Assembly: GCF_032884065.1 (NCBI RefSeq)
Contig: NW_027062862.1
Location: 1 to 64,000, forward strand
Length of the DNA stretch: 64,000 nt
Direction: 5' to 3'
DNA from: Artemia franciscana
Taxonomy: Eukaryota; Arthropoda; Branchiopoda; Anostraca; Artemiidae
Shown here: positions 1 to 11,329 of the stretch, piece by piece
Position numbering within the stretch: position 1 is the first letter of the stretch
How the letters are laid out: every line of letters begins with the position of its first letter
Position numbers and translations under genes: made by a program
The notes under the pieces: model-generated
Told to the model about the DNA's origin: nothing
The model's input: the letters and a program-made list of their open reading frames with translations, nothing else
The model's database searches: none

Positions 1-325
1 CCGAGGAATTACAAGAACAGCAAGAAATCAGGCTTGCTGCTGATAGAGAAAGTAAGAAAAGAAAGCGTGCCGAGGAATTACAAGAACAGCAAGAAATCAG
101 GCTTGCTGCTGATAGAGAAAGTAAGAAAAGAAAGCGTGCCGAGGAATCAGAGCAATCTGAAATTTATCGCCTGGCATTCAGGTACAACCCAGTCGATGAT
201 TATAGCTTGAGTAGATGTGTTCAAATCGGGACAATGTCTAAAATTTGTCCCTATTGCAAGGCCTTGAAATTCAATGGTGAAACAATGGGAATGTGTTGCG
301 CCTCAGGAAAAGTTAAACTTCCTCT
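1..325 (+). pseudogene. Helitron A protein N-terminus: coiled-coil repeats and Cys-rich segment
   Basis: In the frame starting at base 3 the sequence reads two copies of a 23-residue charged unit with the core LAADRESKKRKRAEE. A linker ending AFRYNPVDDYSLSRC follows, then a Cys-rich stretch containing CVQIGTMSKICPYC, which resembles the N-terminal zinc-binding segment of Helitron proteins. Compared with copy C (33046 onward), one T is missing from the run at about 326, so the frame is lost just before the Rep core. The start codon lies outside the window. Zinc binding is inferred only from cysteine spacing. Confidence 0.8.
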
Positions 326-1600
326 ATGGCTGCACCACCAGAGCCATTGAAGACTTTCCTTACTGGAACTACGTCAGAATCTAAGGGTTTTTTGTCAAAA
401 ATCAGACAATACAACTCATGTTTCCAAATGACGTCGTTTGGAGCCCAAATCGAAAATCCAGATCAATTTATGTCTACTTTCAAAGTAAAAGGGCAAATTT
501 ATCATAAAGCAGGGTCCCTTCTACCATTCTTAGGCGAGAATCATAAATTTTTACAATTGTACTTCATCAGTGATAGAAATTCTGAATTGAATGCACGTTG
601 CGAAATTTCTCCCAACGTTGAAAGGACAATCGTTTCCCAATTGCAACATCTTTTCCACGAAAATAATAATTTAGTGCGTCTGTTCAAAACAGCCATCGAT
701 TTGATGCCTACTGATACTCATAAAATTGTTATTTCCGCTGACAAAACGCCTCCTGGCCAACATGTGCGTAGATACAATGCTCCGACTATCGACGAAGTGG
801 CAATCGTTATGGTCGGTGATCAGTTTTTACCTCGAGATATTATTCTACATAAGCGAAACGCTCAGTTGTTAAGAATTGCTGAAACTCATCGATGCTACGA
901 TGCCCTACAATATCCTATCATTTTTTGGGATGGAGCCGACGGCTATCACTTTAATATTAAATTGATGAATCCAGTCACTAACAAAGAAATGAATAAGAAA
1001 TGCAGTGCAATGCATTATTATTCCTATAGACTAATGATTCGGCAGGATGAAGAAAATTATATTTTAAAATGCCGTGAATTGTTTCACCAATTTGTCGTGG
1101 ATATGTATGCTAAAATTGAATCAGAACGTTTGCTATATATCCGCCTGAATCAGACCAAGCTCCGCTCTGAACAATACATTCATTTGCGAGATGCAGTTAT
1201 AAATGACGGTAATACCACAAACGTTGGAAGATTAACAATTTTACCTTCGTCATATGCTGGCAGTCCCCGTCATATGCATGAATATGCTCAAGATGCTATT
1301 GCTTATGTTCGTCTCTATGGTCGTCCACATTTATTTATTACATTTACATGTAATCAATCTTGGTACGAGATACTGCAGCTTTTACTTCAAGGACAATCGG
1401 CGGTTCATAGGCATGACATTACGGCACGTGTCTTCCGGCAAAAGTTGAAATCACTGATAAACTACCTTGTAAAACATGAAGTGTTTGGGTCAGTGCGATG
1501 CTGGATGTACTCAGTGGAATGGCAAAAACGAGGTTTGCCACACGCACATATACTAATCTGGCTACATAAAAAAATTACTTCAAACGAATTGATGATGTGA
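326..1600 (+). pseudogene. Helitron A Rep domain, N-terminal half with HUH motif
   Basis: This 424-codon open stretch is the Helitron-like N domain and the first half of the Rep nickase, the HUH endonuclease that cleaves and joins one DNA strand during rolling-circle transposition. The metal-binding motif is visible as GLPHAHILIWL near its end; the two histidines are residues 406 and 408 (bases 1541-1549). The first ATG is not the true start, because the upstream codons lie in another frame after a 1-bp deletion. The stop at 1598-1600 is caused by a second 1-bp deletion: copy C has one more A at the matching place. In a working element this would be one polypeptide with the following helicase. 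Confidence 0.93.
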
Positions 1601-1707
1601 TTTCCGCTGAAATACCTGATAAAAATGTCGATAAGGGGTTACATGATATTATTGTAAAAAATATGATACATGGACCTTGCGGTGCACTGAACTAAAATTC
1701 ACCATGC

Positions 1708-4320
1708 ATGGCCAAAGGAAGGTGCACAAAGCAATATCCTCGACTTTTAGTACCCAAAACAATTACTGGCAATGATGGTTACCCACAATATAGAAGAAGA
1801 TCTACTGAAGATGGCGGTAAAACAGCAATAATAAAGAAGCGTAACGGTACCACCATCGAAGTAGATAACCAGTGGGTTGTTCCATATTCCCCTTTATTAT
1901 CAAAAACATTTAATGCCCATATAAACGTTGAATACTGTAACTCCGTAAAGGCAATAAAATATATATGTAAATACGTCAACAAAGGCAGTGACATGGCAGT
2001 TTTTGGCTTGCAGTCCGAAATCAAAGATTTCGATGAAATCGTAGAATATCAGGCTGGAAGATACATAAGCAGTAATGAAGCTGTTTGGCGAATTCTTTCA
2101 TTTCCGATACATGAACGTAGTCCAGCTGTTGTTCACTTAGCGGTACATTTACAGAATGGTCAACGTGTTTATTTCACGGAAACCAACGTGCAACAAAGAG
2201 TCCTGAATCCACCGGATACAACATTAACAGCTTTTTTTTCGCTTTGCAAAAATGATTCTTTTGCGAAAAAACTGCTGTATACTGAAGTGCCTTCGTATTA
2301 CACGTGGAATACTAAAAATAAAGTATTTGAACGTCGAAAACAGGGTAAGTCAGTCGACGGCCAACCTACCATCTTCAAAGATACCACGATAGGAAGACTC
2401 TACACCGTTCACCCCAATCAACATGAATGCTTCTTTCTACGCCTGCTTTTGGTGAATGTACCCGGTCCGACATCCTTTGAGTATTTGAGGACTGTAAATG
2501 GTACTATACATGACACTTACCGTAGTGCATGCCAAGCTCTGAATTTATTGGAGAATGACCAACACTGGGATAACTGCATCAATGACGCGTGCGAAACGTC
2601 AACCCCAAGTCAAATTCGTGCATTGTTTGGCATCATTTTAACAACTTGCTCTCCATCAGCTCCTACAGATTTATGGGAAAAATATAAGTCAAAAATGTCC
2701 GAAGATATACTTCATCGAAAACAGTTAGAGACGTCAGACATGACTTTTGATTTTACACCAGAAATTTATAACTACACTTTAGTTGTTATAGAAGATATTT
2801 GCATAAGTATGGCAAACAAACCTCTTCAGGGTTTGGGAATGCCTTCACCTAACTGTATCGCTGCTGTTTCGACATGTGTAGAATTGTATCGTGAACAAAG
2901 TTACAGTACGAGTGATCTATTGTCGTATGTACAAAATAACATTTCCAAGTTAACGTCGGAACAAAAAGACATTTATGATACGATAATGCATTGTGTCGAT
3001 AACAACGTTGGAGAATTTTTCTTTTTGGATGCGCCAGGAGGTACTGGTAAAACGTTTGTGATAAAACTGATTCTGGCATCAATTCGATCTAAAAATGATA
3101 TAGCGTTGGCAATTGCGTCGTCCGGAATAGCCGCAACATTGCTGCCTGGTGGAAGAACTGCTCATTCCGCTTTGAAATTGCCTCTGAACTTGCATTCTAC
3201 AGAAACTCCCACGTGCAATATTTCCAAATCATCTGGGATGGGTAAAGTATTGCAGCAATGCAAACTTATTATTTGGGATGAGTGCACAATGGCACACAAA
3301 AAATCGCTCGAGGCTCTGGATCAATGCTTGAAAGATTTAAGAGGGAATTCGAAACCCTTTGGCAGCACATTAATATTGCTTGCAGGAGATTTCAGGCAAA
3401 CATTACCTATAATACCTAGATCAACTCCTGCAGACGAAATGAATGCTTGCCTGAAAAATTCTAATTTATGGGCACACGTAAAAACATTAAAATTAACTAC
3501 AAATATGCGTGTCCGATTGCAAAACGATGACTCTGGTCAAACATTTTCAGATCAATTGCTAGCAATGGGAAACGGAAAGCTCCCAGTAGACTCAATTTCA
3601 GGACGTATACAACTACCTGCTGATTTCTGTAATTTAGTGACGTCCAAAAATGAATTGATTGAAAATATATTTCCAAATATTCTAAAAAATTATAAAAATA
3701 ATAAATGGCTAAGTGAAAGAGCGATTCTCGCATCCAAAAATATAGACGTCCACGAAATCAACAATATTGTTTTGACCAAGATTCAAGACCAGGCAGTCCT
3801 TTACAAGTCAGTCGACACAGTTTTGGAACCAAATGAAGCGGTTAATTATCCATCTGAATTTTTAAATTCCATAGATCTTTCAGGGTTTCCACCACACGTG
3901 CTACAACTAAAAATAGGCGTACCAATAATATTGTTACGTAACATAAACCCACCAAAGCTTTGCAATGGCACTCGACTTGCCGTAAAAAAAACAATGGAAA
4001 ACCTAATAGAGGCCACAATCCTGACAGGGCCTTTTGAGGGTGAGGCTGTTCTTATTCCTCGCATTCCCATGATTCCAACAGATCTGCCTTTTCAATTTAA
4101 AAGATTGCAATTCCCAATTCGATTAGCATTTGCAATCACCATTAACAAAGCTCAAGGTCAATCATTAGAAAAATGTGGTATTGATCTTAATACTGATTGT
4201 TTTTCCCATGGACAATTGTACGTTGCATGTTCGAGGGTCGGTAAACCTGACAATCTATTTATATGCAGCGAGAATTGGACAGCGAAGAATGTTGTATATT
4301 CGCAAGTTTTACGCAGTTAA
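1708..4320 (+). pseudogene. Helitron A Rep C-terminus plus PIF1-like helicase (870 codons open)
   Basis: This is the best preserved coding stretch in the window. Residues 85 and 89 are the paired tyrosines of the Rep motif KYICKYVNK that attack DNA. The PIF1/RecD-like superfamily 1B helicase follows: Walker A APGGTGKT near residue 443, Walker B IIWDECTMAH near 520, LLAGDFRQTLPII near 558, INKAQGQSLEK near 811 and [15 protein letters not shown] near 836. The helicase would unwind donor DNA 5' to 3' in the nucleus during strand displacement. No OTU or endonuclease domain is seen. The reading frame is cut off from the HUH half by a stop at 1693-1695, so it is part of a broken gene unless expressed alone. 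Confidence 0.93.
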
Positions 4321-4330
4321 TTTGTATTTC

Positions 4331-4822
4331 GGAACCAAATGAAGCGGTTAATTATCCATCTGAATTTTTAAATTCCATAGATCCTTCAGGGTGTCCACCA
4401 CACCTGCTACAACTAAAAATAGGCGTACCAATAATACTTTTAAGAATATCAACCCACCAAAGCTTTGCAATGGCACGCGACTTGCCGTAAAAAAAAAAGG
4501 AAAACCTAATAGAGGCCACAATCTTGACAGGGCCTTATGAGGGTGAGGCTGTTCTTATTCCTCGCATTCCCATGATTCCAACGGATCTGCTTTTTCAATT
4601 TAAAAGATTGCAATTCCCAATTCGATTAGCATTTGCAACCACCATCAACAAAGCTCAAGGGCAATCACTAGAAAAATGCGGTATAGATCTTAATACAGAT
4701 TGCTTTACCAATGTACAATTGTATGTTGCATCTTTGAGGGTCGGTAAACCTGACAATCTATTTATACACACAGACAATGGGACAGCGAAGACTGTTGTAT
4801 ATTCACAAGTTTTACGTAGTTA
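4331..4822 (+). repeat. Tandem duplicate of the helicase C-terminal tail (copy of 3825-4320)
   Basis: From GGAACCAAATGAAGCGG at 4331 the sequence repeats 3825-4320 with scattered substitutions and an expanded A run near 4490. It ends in the same stop context. The repeated peptide carries [15 protein letters not shown] where the first copy has [15 protein letters not shown]. Helitron C has the same duplication at 37169-37663, while Helitron B lacks it, so the duplication predates the spread of A and C. The frame is broken in A. Confidence 0.92.
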
Positions 4823-4839
4823 ATTTGTATTGTATCTAT

Positions 4840-5175
4840 CTATCTATCTATCTATATAAAAACGAGTTGTGTGTATGCATGTTTGTTTGTTTGTAAAAAG
4901 AGCGTTTGCATATGACGTCATTATTAGTACATACGGCTTTGTATATGGACAGACAATGGGAAAGCCAAGAATGTTGTATATTCGCAATTTTTACGTAGTT
5001 TGAAACACATATATAAATCTATCTATATTCACAGGTGGGACACAGGGACACAACTAAAATGGCGCGTAACTAATATGGCGCGTAACGACTTACGCGCGCG
5101 GGGGGGCTTGGGGGGGCGCGAAGCGCCCCACCAACTAGGTGTTGGGGTGGCGCGAAGCGCCACCCCAACAGCTAG
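4840..5175 (+). mobile_element. 3' terminal region of Helitron A, resembling a nested mini-Helitron
   Basis: After a (TCTA)n tract the sequence TATATAAAAACGAGTTGTGTG resembles the family's 5' terminus, and a TGACGTCA follows at about 4913. A third short remnant of the helicase tail (ACAATGGGAAAGCCAAGAATG, near 4954-4974) is next. Then come the conserved subterminal block containing GTGGGACACAGGGACACAAC and the 3' hairpins. The block thus has both a 5'-like and a true 3' end within about 335 bp. The same arrangement occurs in B (31400-31696) and, without the hairpin, in C (37675-37937). Confidence 0.7.
5113..5175 (+). terminator. Double-hairpin 3' transposition terminus of Helitron A
   Basis: The first hairpin has stem GGGGCGC (5113-5119) with loop GAA and GCGCCCC (5123-5129), followed by ACCAACTAG. 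The second has a perfect 14-bp stem TGTTGGGGTGGCGC (5140-5153) with loop GAA and its complement (5157-5170), followed by G and CTAG. Helitrons use one 3' hairpin plus CTRR as the replication stop. Here that signal is doubled, and both hairpins are followed by CTAG. Confidence 0.88.
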
Positions 5176-6032
5176 TATATAAATATATATATATGTGTGT
5201 GTGTTTTTAACTACGTAAAACTTGCGAATATACAACATTCTTCGCTGTCCCATTGTTTGTGCATATAAATAGATTGTCAGATTTACCGACTCTTGAACAT
5301 GCAACATATAATTGTCCATGGGAAAAACAGTACATATTCAGATCTATACCTCATGATTCTAATGATTGCACTTGAGCTCTGTTGATGCTGATTGCTAATC
5401 GAACATTCCCTAGTGTGTCCCAGTCGTCATTTGTGTCCCGGTGTCCCAGTCTGTAATTTCTCTTTGAGTGTCCCGGTTGTCATTTATATTCCCTGTGTCC
5501 CGGTCGTCATTTGTGTCTTGGTCTCCCGGTCTGTAATTTCTCTTTGAGTGTTCCGGTCGTCATTTATATTCCCTGTGTACATTTACATTCCCTGTGTCCC
5601 GGTCGTCATTTATGATTGCCCTTGAGCTTTGTTGATGGTGATGGCTAATCGAACATTCCCTGTGTCCCGGTCGTCATTTATATATCCCCCCTGTGCCCCT
5701 GGCGTCTTCGTTGCAGTTGTGTCCCTGTGTCCTGGTCGTCATTTATGTTCCCTGTGTCCCGGTCGTTATTAGTGTCCCGGTGTCCCAGTCTGTAATTTCT
5801 CTTTGAGTGTCCCGATCGTCATTTATATTCCCTGTGTCCCGGTCGTCATTTGTGTCCCGGTCTGTAATTTCGTCAGTCGACTAACATGAAGTCAGTCGAC
5901 AAACAACTTCATGACGACATACAGCTCAATCCTTATAATGACGTCAGTCGATAAACATGACGTCAGTCGACACACAAACATGACGTCAGTCAATAGACAC
6001 ACAAACAAACAACTTATTTTTATATATATAGA
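5176..6032 (-). mobile_element. Non-autonomous Helitron derivative, 3' end lost
   Basis: Read on the minus strand, the 5' terminus TC lies at 6032-6031, followed by TATATATATAAAAATAAG and a leader with several TGACGTCA motifs. The minisatellite follows (about 5870 down to 5400), then a helicase-tail remnant that includes CCATGGACAATTATATG and ACAATGGGACAGCGAAGAATG. It stops in a (TA/CA) tract directly against the end of Helitron A and has no hairpin. A simple explanation is that A inserted into this older element, leaving its other part upstream of the window. No functional ORF. Confidence 0.85.
5400..5870 (-). repeat. Helitron-borne minisatellite
   Basis: On the minus strand this is an irregular tandem array of GGGACAC, CAGGGAATATAAATGACGAC and CTCAAAGAGAAATTACAGAC blocks. 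It forms the body of this non-autonomous element. Open frames across it are translations of the repeat and not genes. Confidence 0.9.
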
Positions 6033-6039
6033 AGATAGA

Positions 6040-6848
6040 TAGATAGATTTACCATTCCTGGAGATCAGCTAGAAACGACACTTTTTTTCTCAGTGACCAG
6101 TTTCTTTCTAACGCGTTTCTAATTTTGGGTTATTATGGGCAGTGATGTGGTCTTTACAAGGTTGCAGCTACCGCTGCAACTATTAAAATCATGGTCGTAG
6201 TTTTTCTATTGGACTTCAAAGTTTCTCAGATGCAAATGTTTTTTTGTTTTTTTTTAGTATATGAAACCATAGTCAATTTAATGAATTGCTTTGGAATGTT
6301 AATATTCAATCTCTAGTCATTTCATTTATCTCTAGCCATCAAAATGTCTTGGATCCATTTACTTCTTCGGCTTTAGCTCGTCAGATAAATCTTCTTTTTT
6401 TTTTGTTTACTTAATGTCTTTTATCTACTCCTTTTATTGCCCAAATCTCGATATAGAAATCTCATTTTATATTTTTCCTTGAAAGCCTTAAAATTAATTT
6501 GGTCTTAAATGCAATCACTTTTGCACTTAGGCAGCCTTTGTTTATGATAACATCAAAATCCATAATTCAGTTTAATATTCAGCTACCACAGCTGAGCGGA
6601 TTTGACACTCTCCTCAGAATCTTGAGGATCGAGTTCAAATCTGCCTGTGGTACATTTTTTGTCGAGCATAATTAGCTCCTTTATCTGCTATCTGATCAAA
6701 AAAATTTTGTTGAGATGTTGTATCAACAACGCGTAGCTAATTTTTGGTTATTATGGGCAGTGGTTTGGCCTTTGCAAGGTTGCAGCTGCCGTTGCATCTA
6801 TTAAAATCATGGCTATAATTTTTCTATTTGACTTCAAAGTTTGCTTTG
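6040..6848 (+). repeat. Dispersed repeat S, with tRNA-like core inside
   Basis: This AT-rich repeat begins near TTACCATTCCTGGAGATCAG and includes the imperfect palindrome GTTGCAGCTACCGCTGCAAC at about 6162. It recurs at 8916-9575 in the same orientation, at 21663-22140 and 22320-22860 inverted, and at 39640-40245. No protein similarity is visible. It is cut at about 6848, where a Helitron fragment begins. Its class is unknown. Confidence 0.8.
6584..6652 (+). repeat. tRNA-like SINE head
   Basis: About 69 bases start TACCACA and end TGTGGTA, a perfect 7-bp acceptor-like pairing. An A-box-like CAGCTGAGCGG and a B-box-like GAGTTCAAATC sit at tRNA-like spacing. The central stem TCCTCA/TGAGGA is anticodon-like. 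The T stem pairs poorly, so this is a tRNA-derived SINE promoter and not a working tRNA gene. Related copies lie near 9431, 21598, 22251 and 40246. Confidence 0.65.
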
Positions 6849-6859
6849 AATTCATATAT

Positions 6860-8903
<2,044 letters not shown>

Positions 8904-9573
8904 ATATATCGATTTACCATTCCTGTAGATCAGCTAGAAACATTTTTTTCTCACTGACCAGTTTCTTTCTAACGCGTTTCTAATTTTGGGTTATTATGGG
9001 CAGTGATGTGGTCTTTACACGGTTGCAGCTACCGCTGCAACTATTAAAATCATGGTCGTAGTTTTTCTATTTTACTTCAAAGTTTCTCAGATGCAAATGT
9101 TTTATATTTATTTTTTAGTATATCAAACCATAGTCAACTTAATGAATTGCTTTGGAATGATAATATTCAATCTCTAGTCATTTCATTTATCTCTAGCCAT
9201 CAAAATGTCTTGGACCCATTTACTTCTTCGGCTTTAGCTCGTCAGATAAATCTTCTTTTCTTTTTGTTGAGATGTTGTATCAACAACGCGCAGCTAATTT
9301 TTGGTTATTATGGGCAGTGGTTTGGCCTTTGCAAGGTTGCAGCTGCCGTTGCATCTATTAAATTCATGGCTATAATTTTTCTATTTGACTTCAAAGTTTG
9401 CTTTGACGAAGTTTGATTTTTTGTTTCGACCCAGCTGAGCGGATTTGACACTCTCCTCAGAATCTAGAGGATCGAGTTCAAATCTCACTGTGGTAGATTG
9501 TTGTATAATTAATATTGGTATATAATTTTTCTATTTGACTTCAAAGTTTGCTTTGACGAAGTTTGATTTTTTG
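8904..9573 (+). repeat. Dispersed repeat S, second copy, shortened
   Basis: Collinear with 6040-6848 but lacking about 300 bp between CTTCTTTT and TTTTGTTGAGATG. It carries a partial tRNA-like head at 9431-9495. A segment of about 60 bp (about 9371-9432) is repeated directly at about 9516-9582 on the other side of that head. Confidence 0.8.
9431..9495 (+). repeat. tRNA-like SINE head, partial
   Basis: Carries the A-box-like CAGCTGAGCGG, the central stem and GAGTTCAAATC, and ends GTGGTA. The first acceptor bases are missing. It is flanked by a direct repeat of about 60 bp, much longer than usual SINE target duplications. Confidence 0.6.
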
Positions 9574-9696
9574 TTTCGACCCGACGTCATTTTAGGAATT
9601 TAATAGTAATAATAATAGTAAAACGTCTTTTCAAAAATAAACTTATAGGAATTTCAAAAAATAACCTGAAATTCCTAAAATGACATCGGGTCGAAA
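9574..9696. mobile_element. Short TIR element (MITE-like), 123 bp
   Basis: Starts TTTCGACCCGACGTCATTTT and ends with the near-perfect inverted copy ATGACATCGGGTCGAAA, with arms of about 28 bp around an AT-rich centre. One-sided or partial relatives are at about 22960 (inverted) and about 39537. Superfamily undetermined. Confidence 0.65.
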
Positions 9697-9699
9697 CCC

Positions 9700-10020
9700 G
9701 ACCCGATAATTTTTCCTCTCCCTTCAGCCCCTCCAGATGGTCAAATCGGGTAAAACGACTTTATCAAGTCAATTTGTTTAGGTCCCTGGCACGCCAACCA
9801 ATCTTCATCGTCCTATCACATCCAGAAGCACCGAACTCGCCAAAGCACTGGACCCCCCCTTCTCCTAACTCCCCAGAGAGAGTGGATCCAGACCGGTTAC
9901 GTCAATCAAGTATCTACGACAATTGCTTATTCTACCCACCAAGTTTCATCCCGATCTCTTGACTCTAAGCGTTTTCCAACATTTCTGGTTAGCCCGTTCG
10001 TAAGTTAAAAATATCCCATT
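9700..10020 (+). repeat. Dispersed repeat R fragment
   Basis: Contains CGACTTTATCAAGTCAATTTG, a pyrimidine-rich centre and TCATCCCGATCTCTTG. It is collinear with 43290-43600 and inverted relative to 27690-27980. It gives short spurious open frames but no recognisable protein. Confidence 0.75.
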
Positions 10021-10121
10021 TTTTCTAATTTTTTTTCTAGTTAACCGTTGGCATTTACCAAGTGCCAAAAAAACATCAGAAATTAAATAAAAAATAAATA
10101 AACCATCAGAAATTAAATAAA

Positions 10122-10436
10122 ACAATTTTCAACTGAAGGTAAGGAGTAACATTAAAACTCAAAAAGAAGAGAAATTATTTCGCATATGAAGGGGTTGCGC
10201 CCTCTCCTCAGTACCTTGCGTTTTACGCTAAAGTTTGACTGTTTGTCTCAATTTCTGAAGAACGGCTCCTGAAATAAAACGGTCGTTTCATTAGAATAGG
10301 AAGTTTTTTTTATAAGTGCTAAAAGCTTTAGCGTCAACAACAAGGTATTGAGAAGGGGGGCACCCCCTTCATACAAGGAATAATTTCTGTTCGTTTTTCG
10401 AGTTTTAATGTTGCCCCACACATTCAGTTGAAAAAA
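10122..10436. mobile_element. Foldback MITE
   Basis: Long imperfect inverted repeat. The left arm, starting TTCAACTGAAGGTAAGGAG, pairs with the right arm ending ACACATTCAGTTGAA. Both arms contain AACATTAAAACTC and a TACGCTAAAG/CTTTAGCGTCA block near the centre. Arms are about 120-150 bp around a short middle. No ORF. Confidence 0.75.
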
Positions 10437-10440
10437 CTTG

Positions 10441-11320
10441 TGTTTTGTACTTAATCATAAACAACGTTATAGTATAATTACCCGATGACGTAAATTCAAA
10501 CTGGGTTTTGTTCTTTACTATACTGAGCTCAGAAAAAGCCGGAAGGTTTTTCAAGCATATTATCATGGTTGCAGTGGTAGTTGCAACTCAGTCAAGGACG
10601 AAGCACAGTAATGAAATATTGAAAACTCTTCTTTTAATATTTTAAAACCAATTAACTAATTCAGGAACGATGAATATAATCTAAAGTAGCCTTAATGGTA
10701 AAATATTTCTTCGAAAATAAATTTATAAAATAAAAGTAATACCATTTGATATTTTATTGTGTGCTCCTTTTCGGCAAAGTAATCGTTACCTTGACAATAC
10801 CCATCCCCCATGATGGGCCTATATATAGCCCGAATAATATACTTATTCGTTGTTTTTTTTTTCATTATTTGATTCATTGTAAAAACCAGTTATTCACTGA
10901 AGACTTAAGATTTCCAGTTAAACAAAGACAAATCATAGGTTTATAATCTAAACAAATTGTTTTCTTTAATAAATAATTAATTGGCTTCTCATTATTTTCC
11001 ATTCAGTTTTGAATTTTATTGCACCTACTTTTTAATCTCTAATCGAAGGCAAGGAGGGGACAGGCCTGTACAAGCTAATCCAATATTAATGCTGAACTCG
11101 TCTAAAGTTAATTTACGAAGCTATAAATGGATGCAGGGGTGAACACAGCGATAAATTTCTCAGGGAGATTGATAAATTGACAGAGGGAAGATAGTACAAA
11201 TCAAAAAGAATAAATAATTTTTTTTGCAATATAAGGTACATCTTTTATTGAGACGACACTGTAAATATGCAATTATGAAATAAAATCAAGCCACCTTTTT
11301 TGTGAGATAGTTTATACGAA
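10441..11320. other. AT-rich DNA without recognisable gene
   Basis: No convincing coding sequence. A segment around 10735-10870 (TGTGCTCCTTTTCGGCAAAG, then ATGATGGGCCTATATATAGCC) resembles one arm of the foldback at 47485-48012, so it is probably a diverged copy of that family. The rest is unassigned. Confidence 0.5.
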
Positions 11321-11329
11321 ACGTCTTTT

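Larger units (their letters stand above)
1..5175 (+). mobile_element. Helitron A, large rolling-circle transposon copy, 5' end outside window
   Basis: The window opens inside the charged coiled-coil part of a Helitron protein, and the element runs to a canonical 3' end. It contains a HUH Rep domain, a two-tyrosine motif and a PIF1-type helicase, then a duplicated helicase tail and a 3' terminal region with two GC hairpins. The 3' terminus is CTAG at 5172-5175 followed by T, as expected for insertion between A and T. Coding capacity is broken by a 1-bp deletion near 326, a 1-bp deletion near 1588 and a stop at 1693-1695. It is therefore dead as an autonomous element, although 870 codons of Rep end plus helicase stay open. 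Confidence 0.95.

Noticed and set aside
1779..4070. Minus-strand frames under Helitron A (and equivalents under B and C)
   Set aside because: They are shadows of the helicase frame. The equivalent antisense frames recur in each copy because the copies are alike.
1..5175. Virus or plasmid Rep gene
   Set aside because: HUH and helicase motifs could suggest a viral replication protein. The HAH plus two-tyrosine Rep fused to a PIF1 helicase, together with CTAG ends and A/T insertion, identifies a Helitron.
6584..6652. Functional tRNA gene
   Set aside because: A-box and B-box-like blocks and an acceptor-like pairing exist, but the T stem does not pair and the core recurs as part of dispersed repeats, so it is SINE-like.
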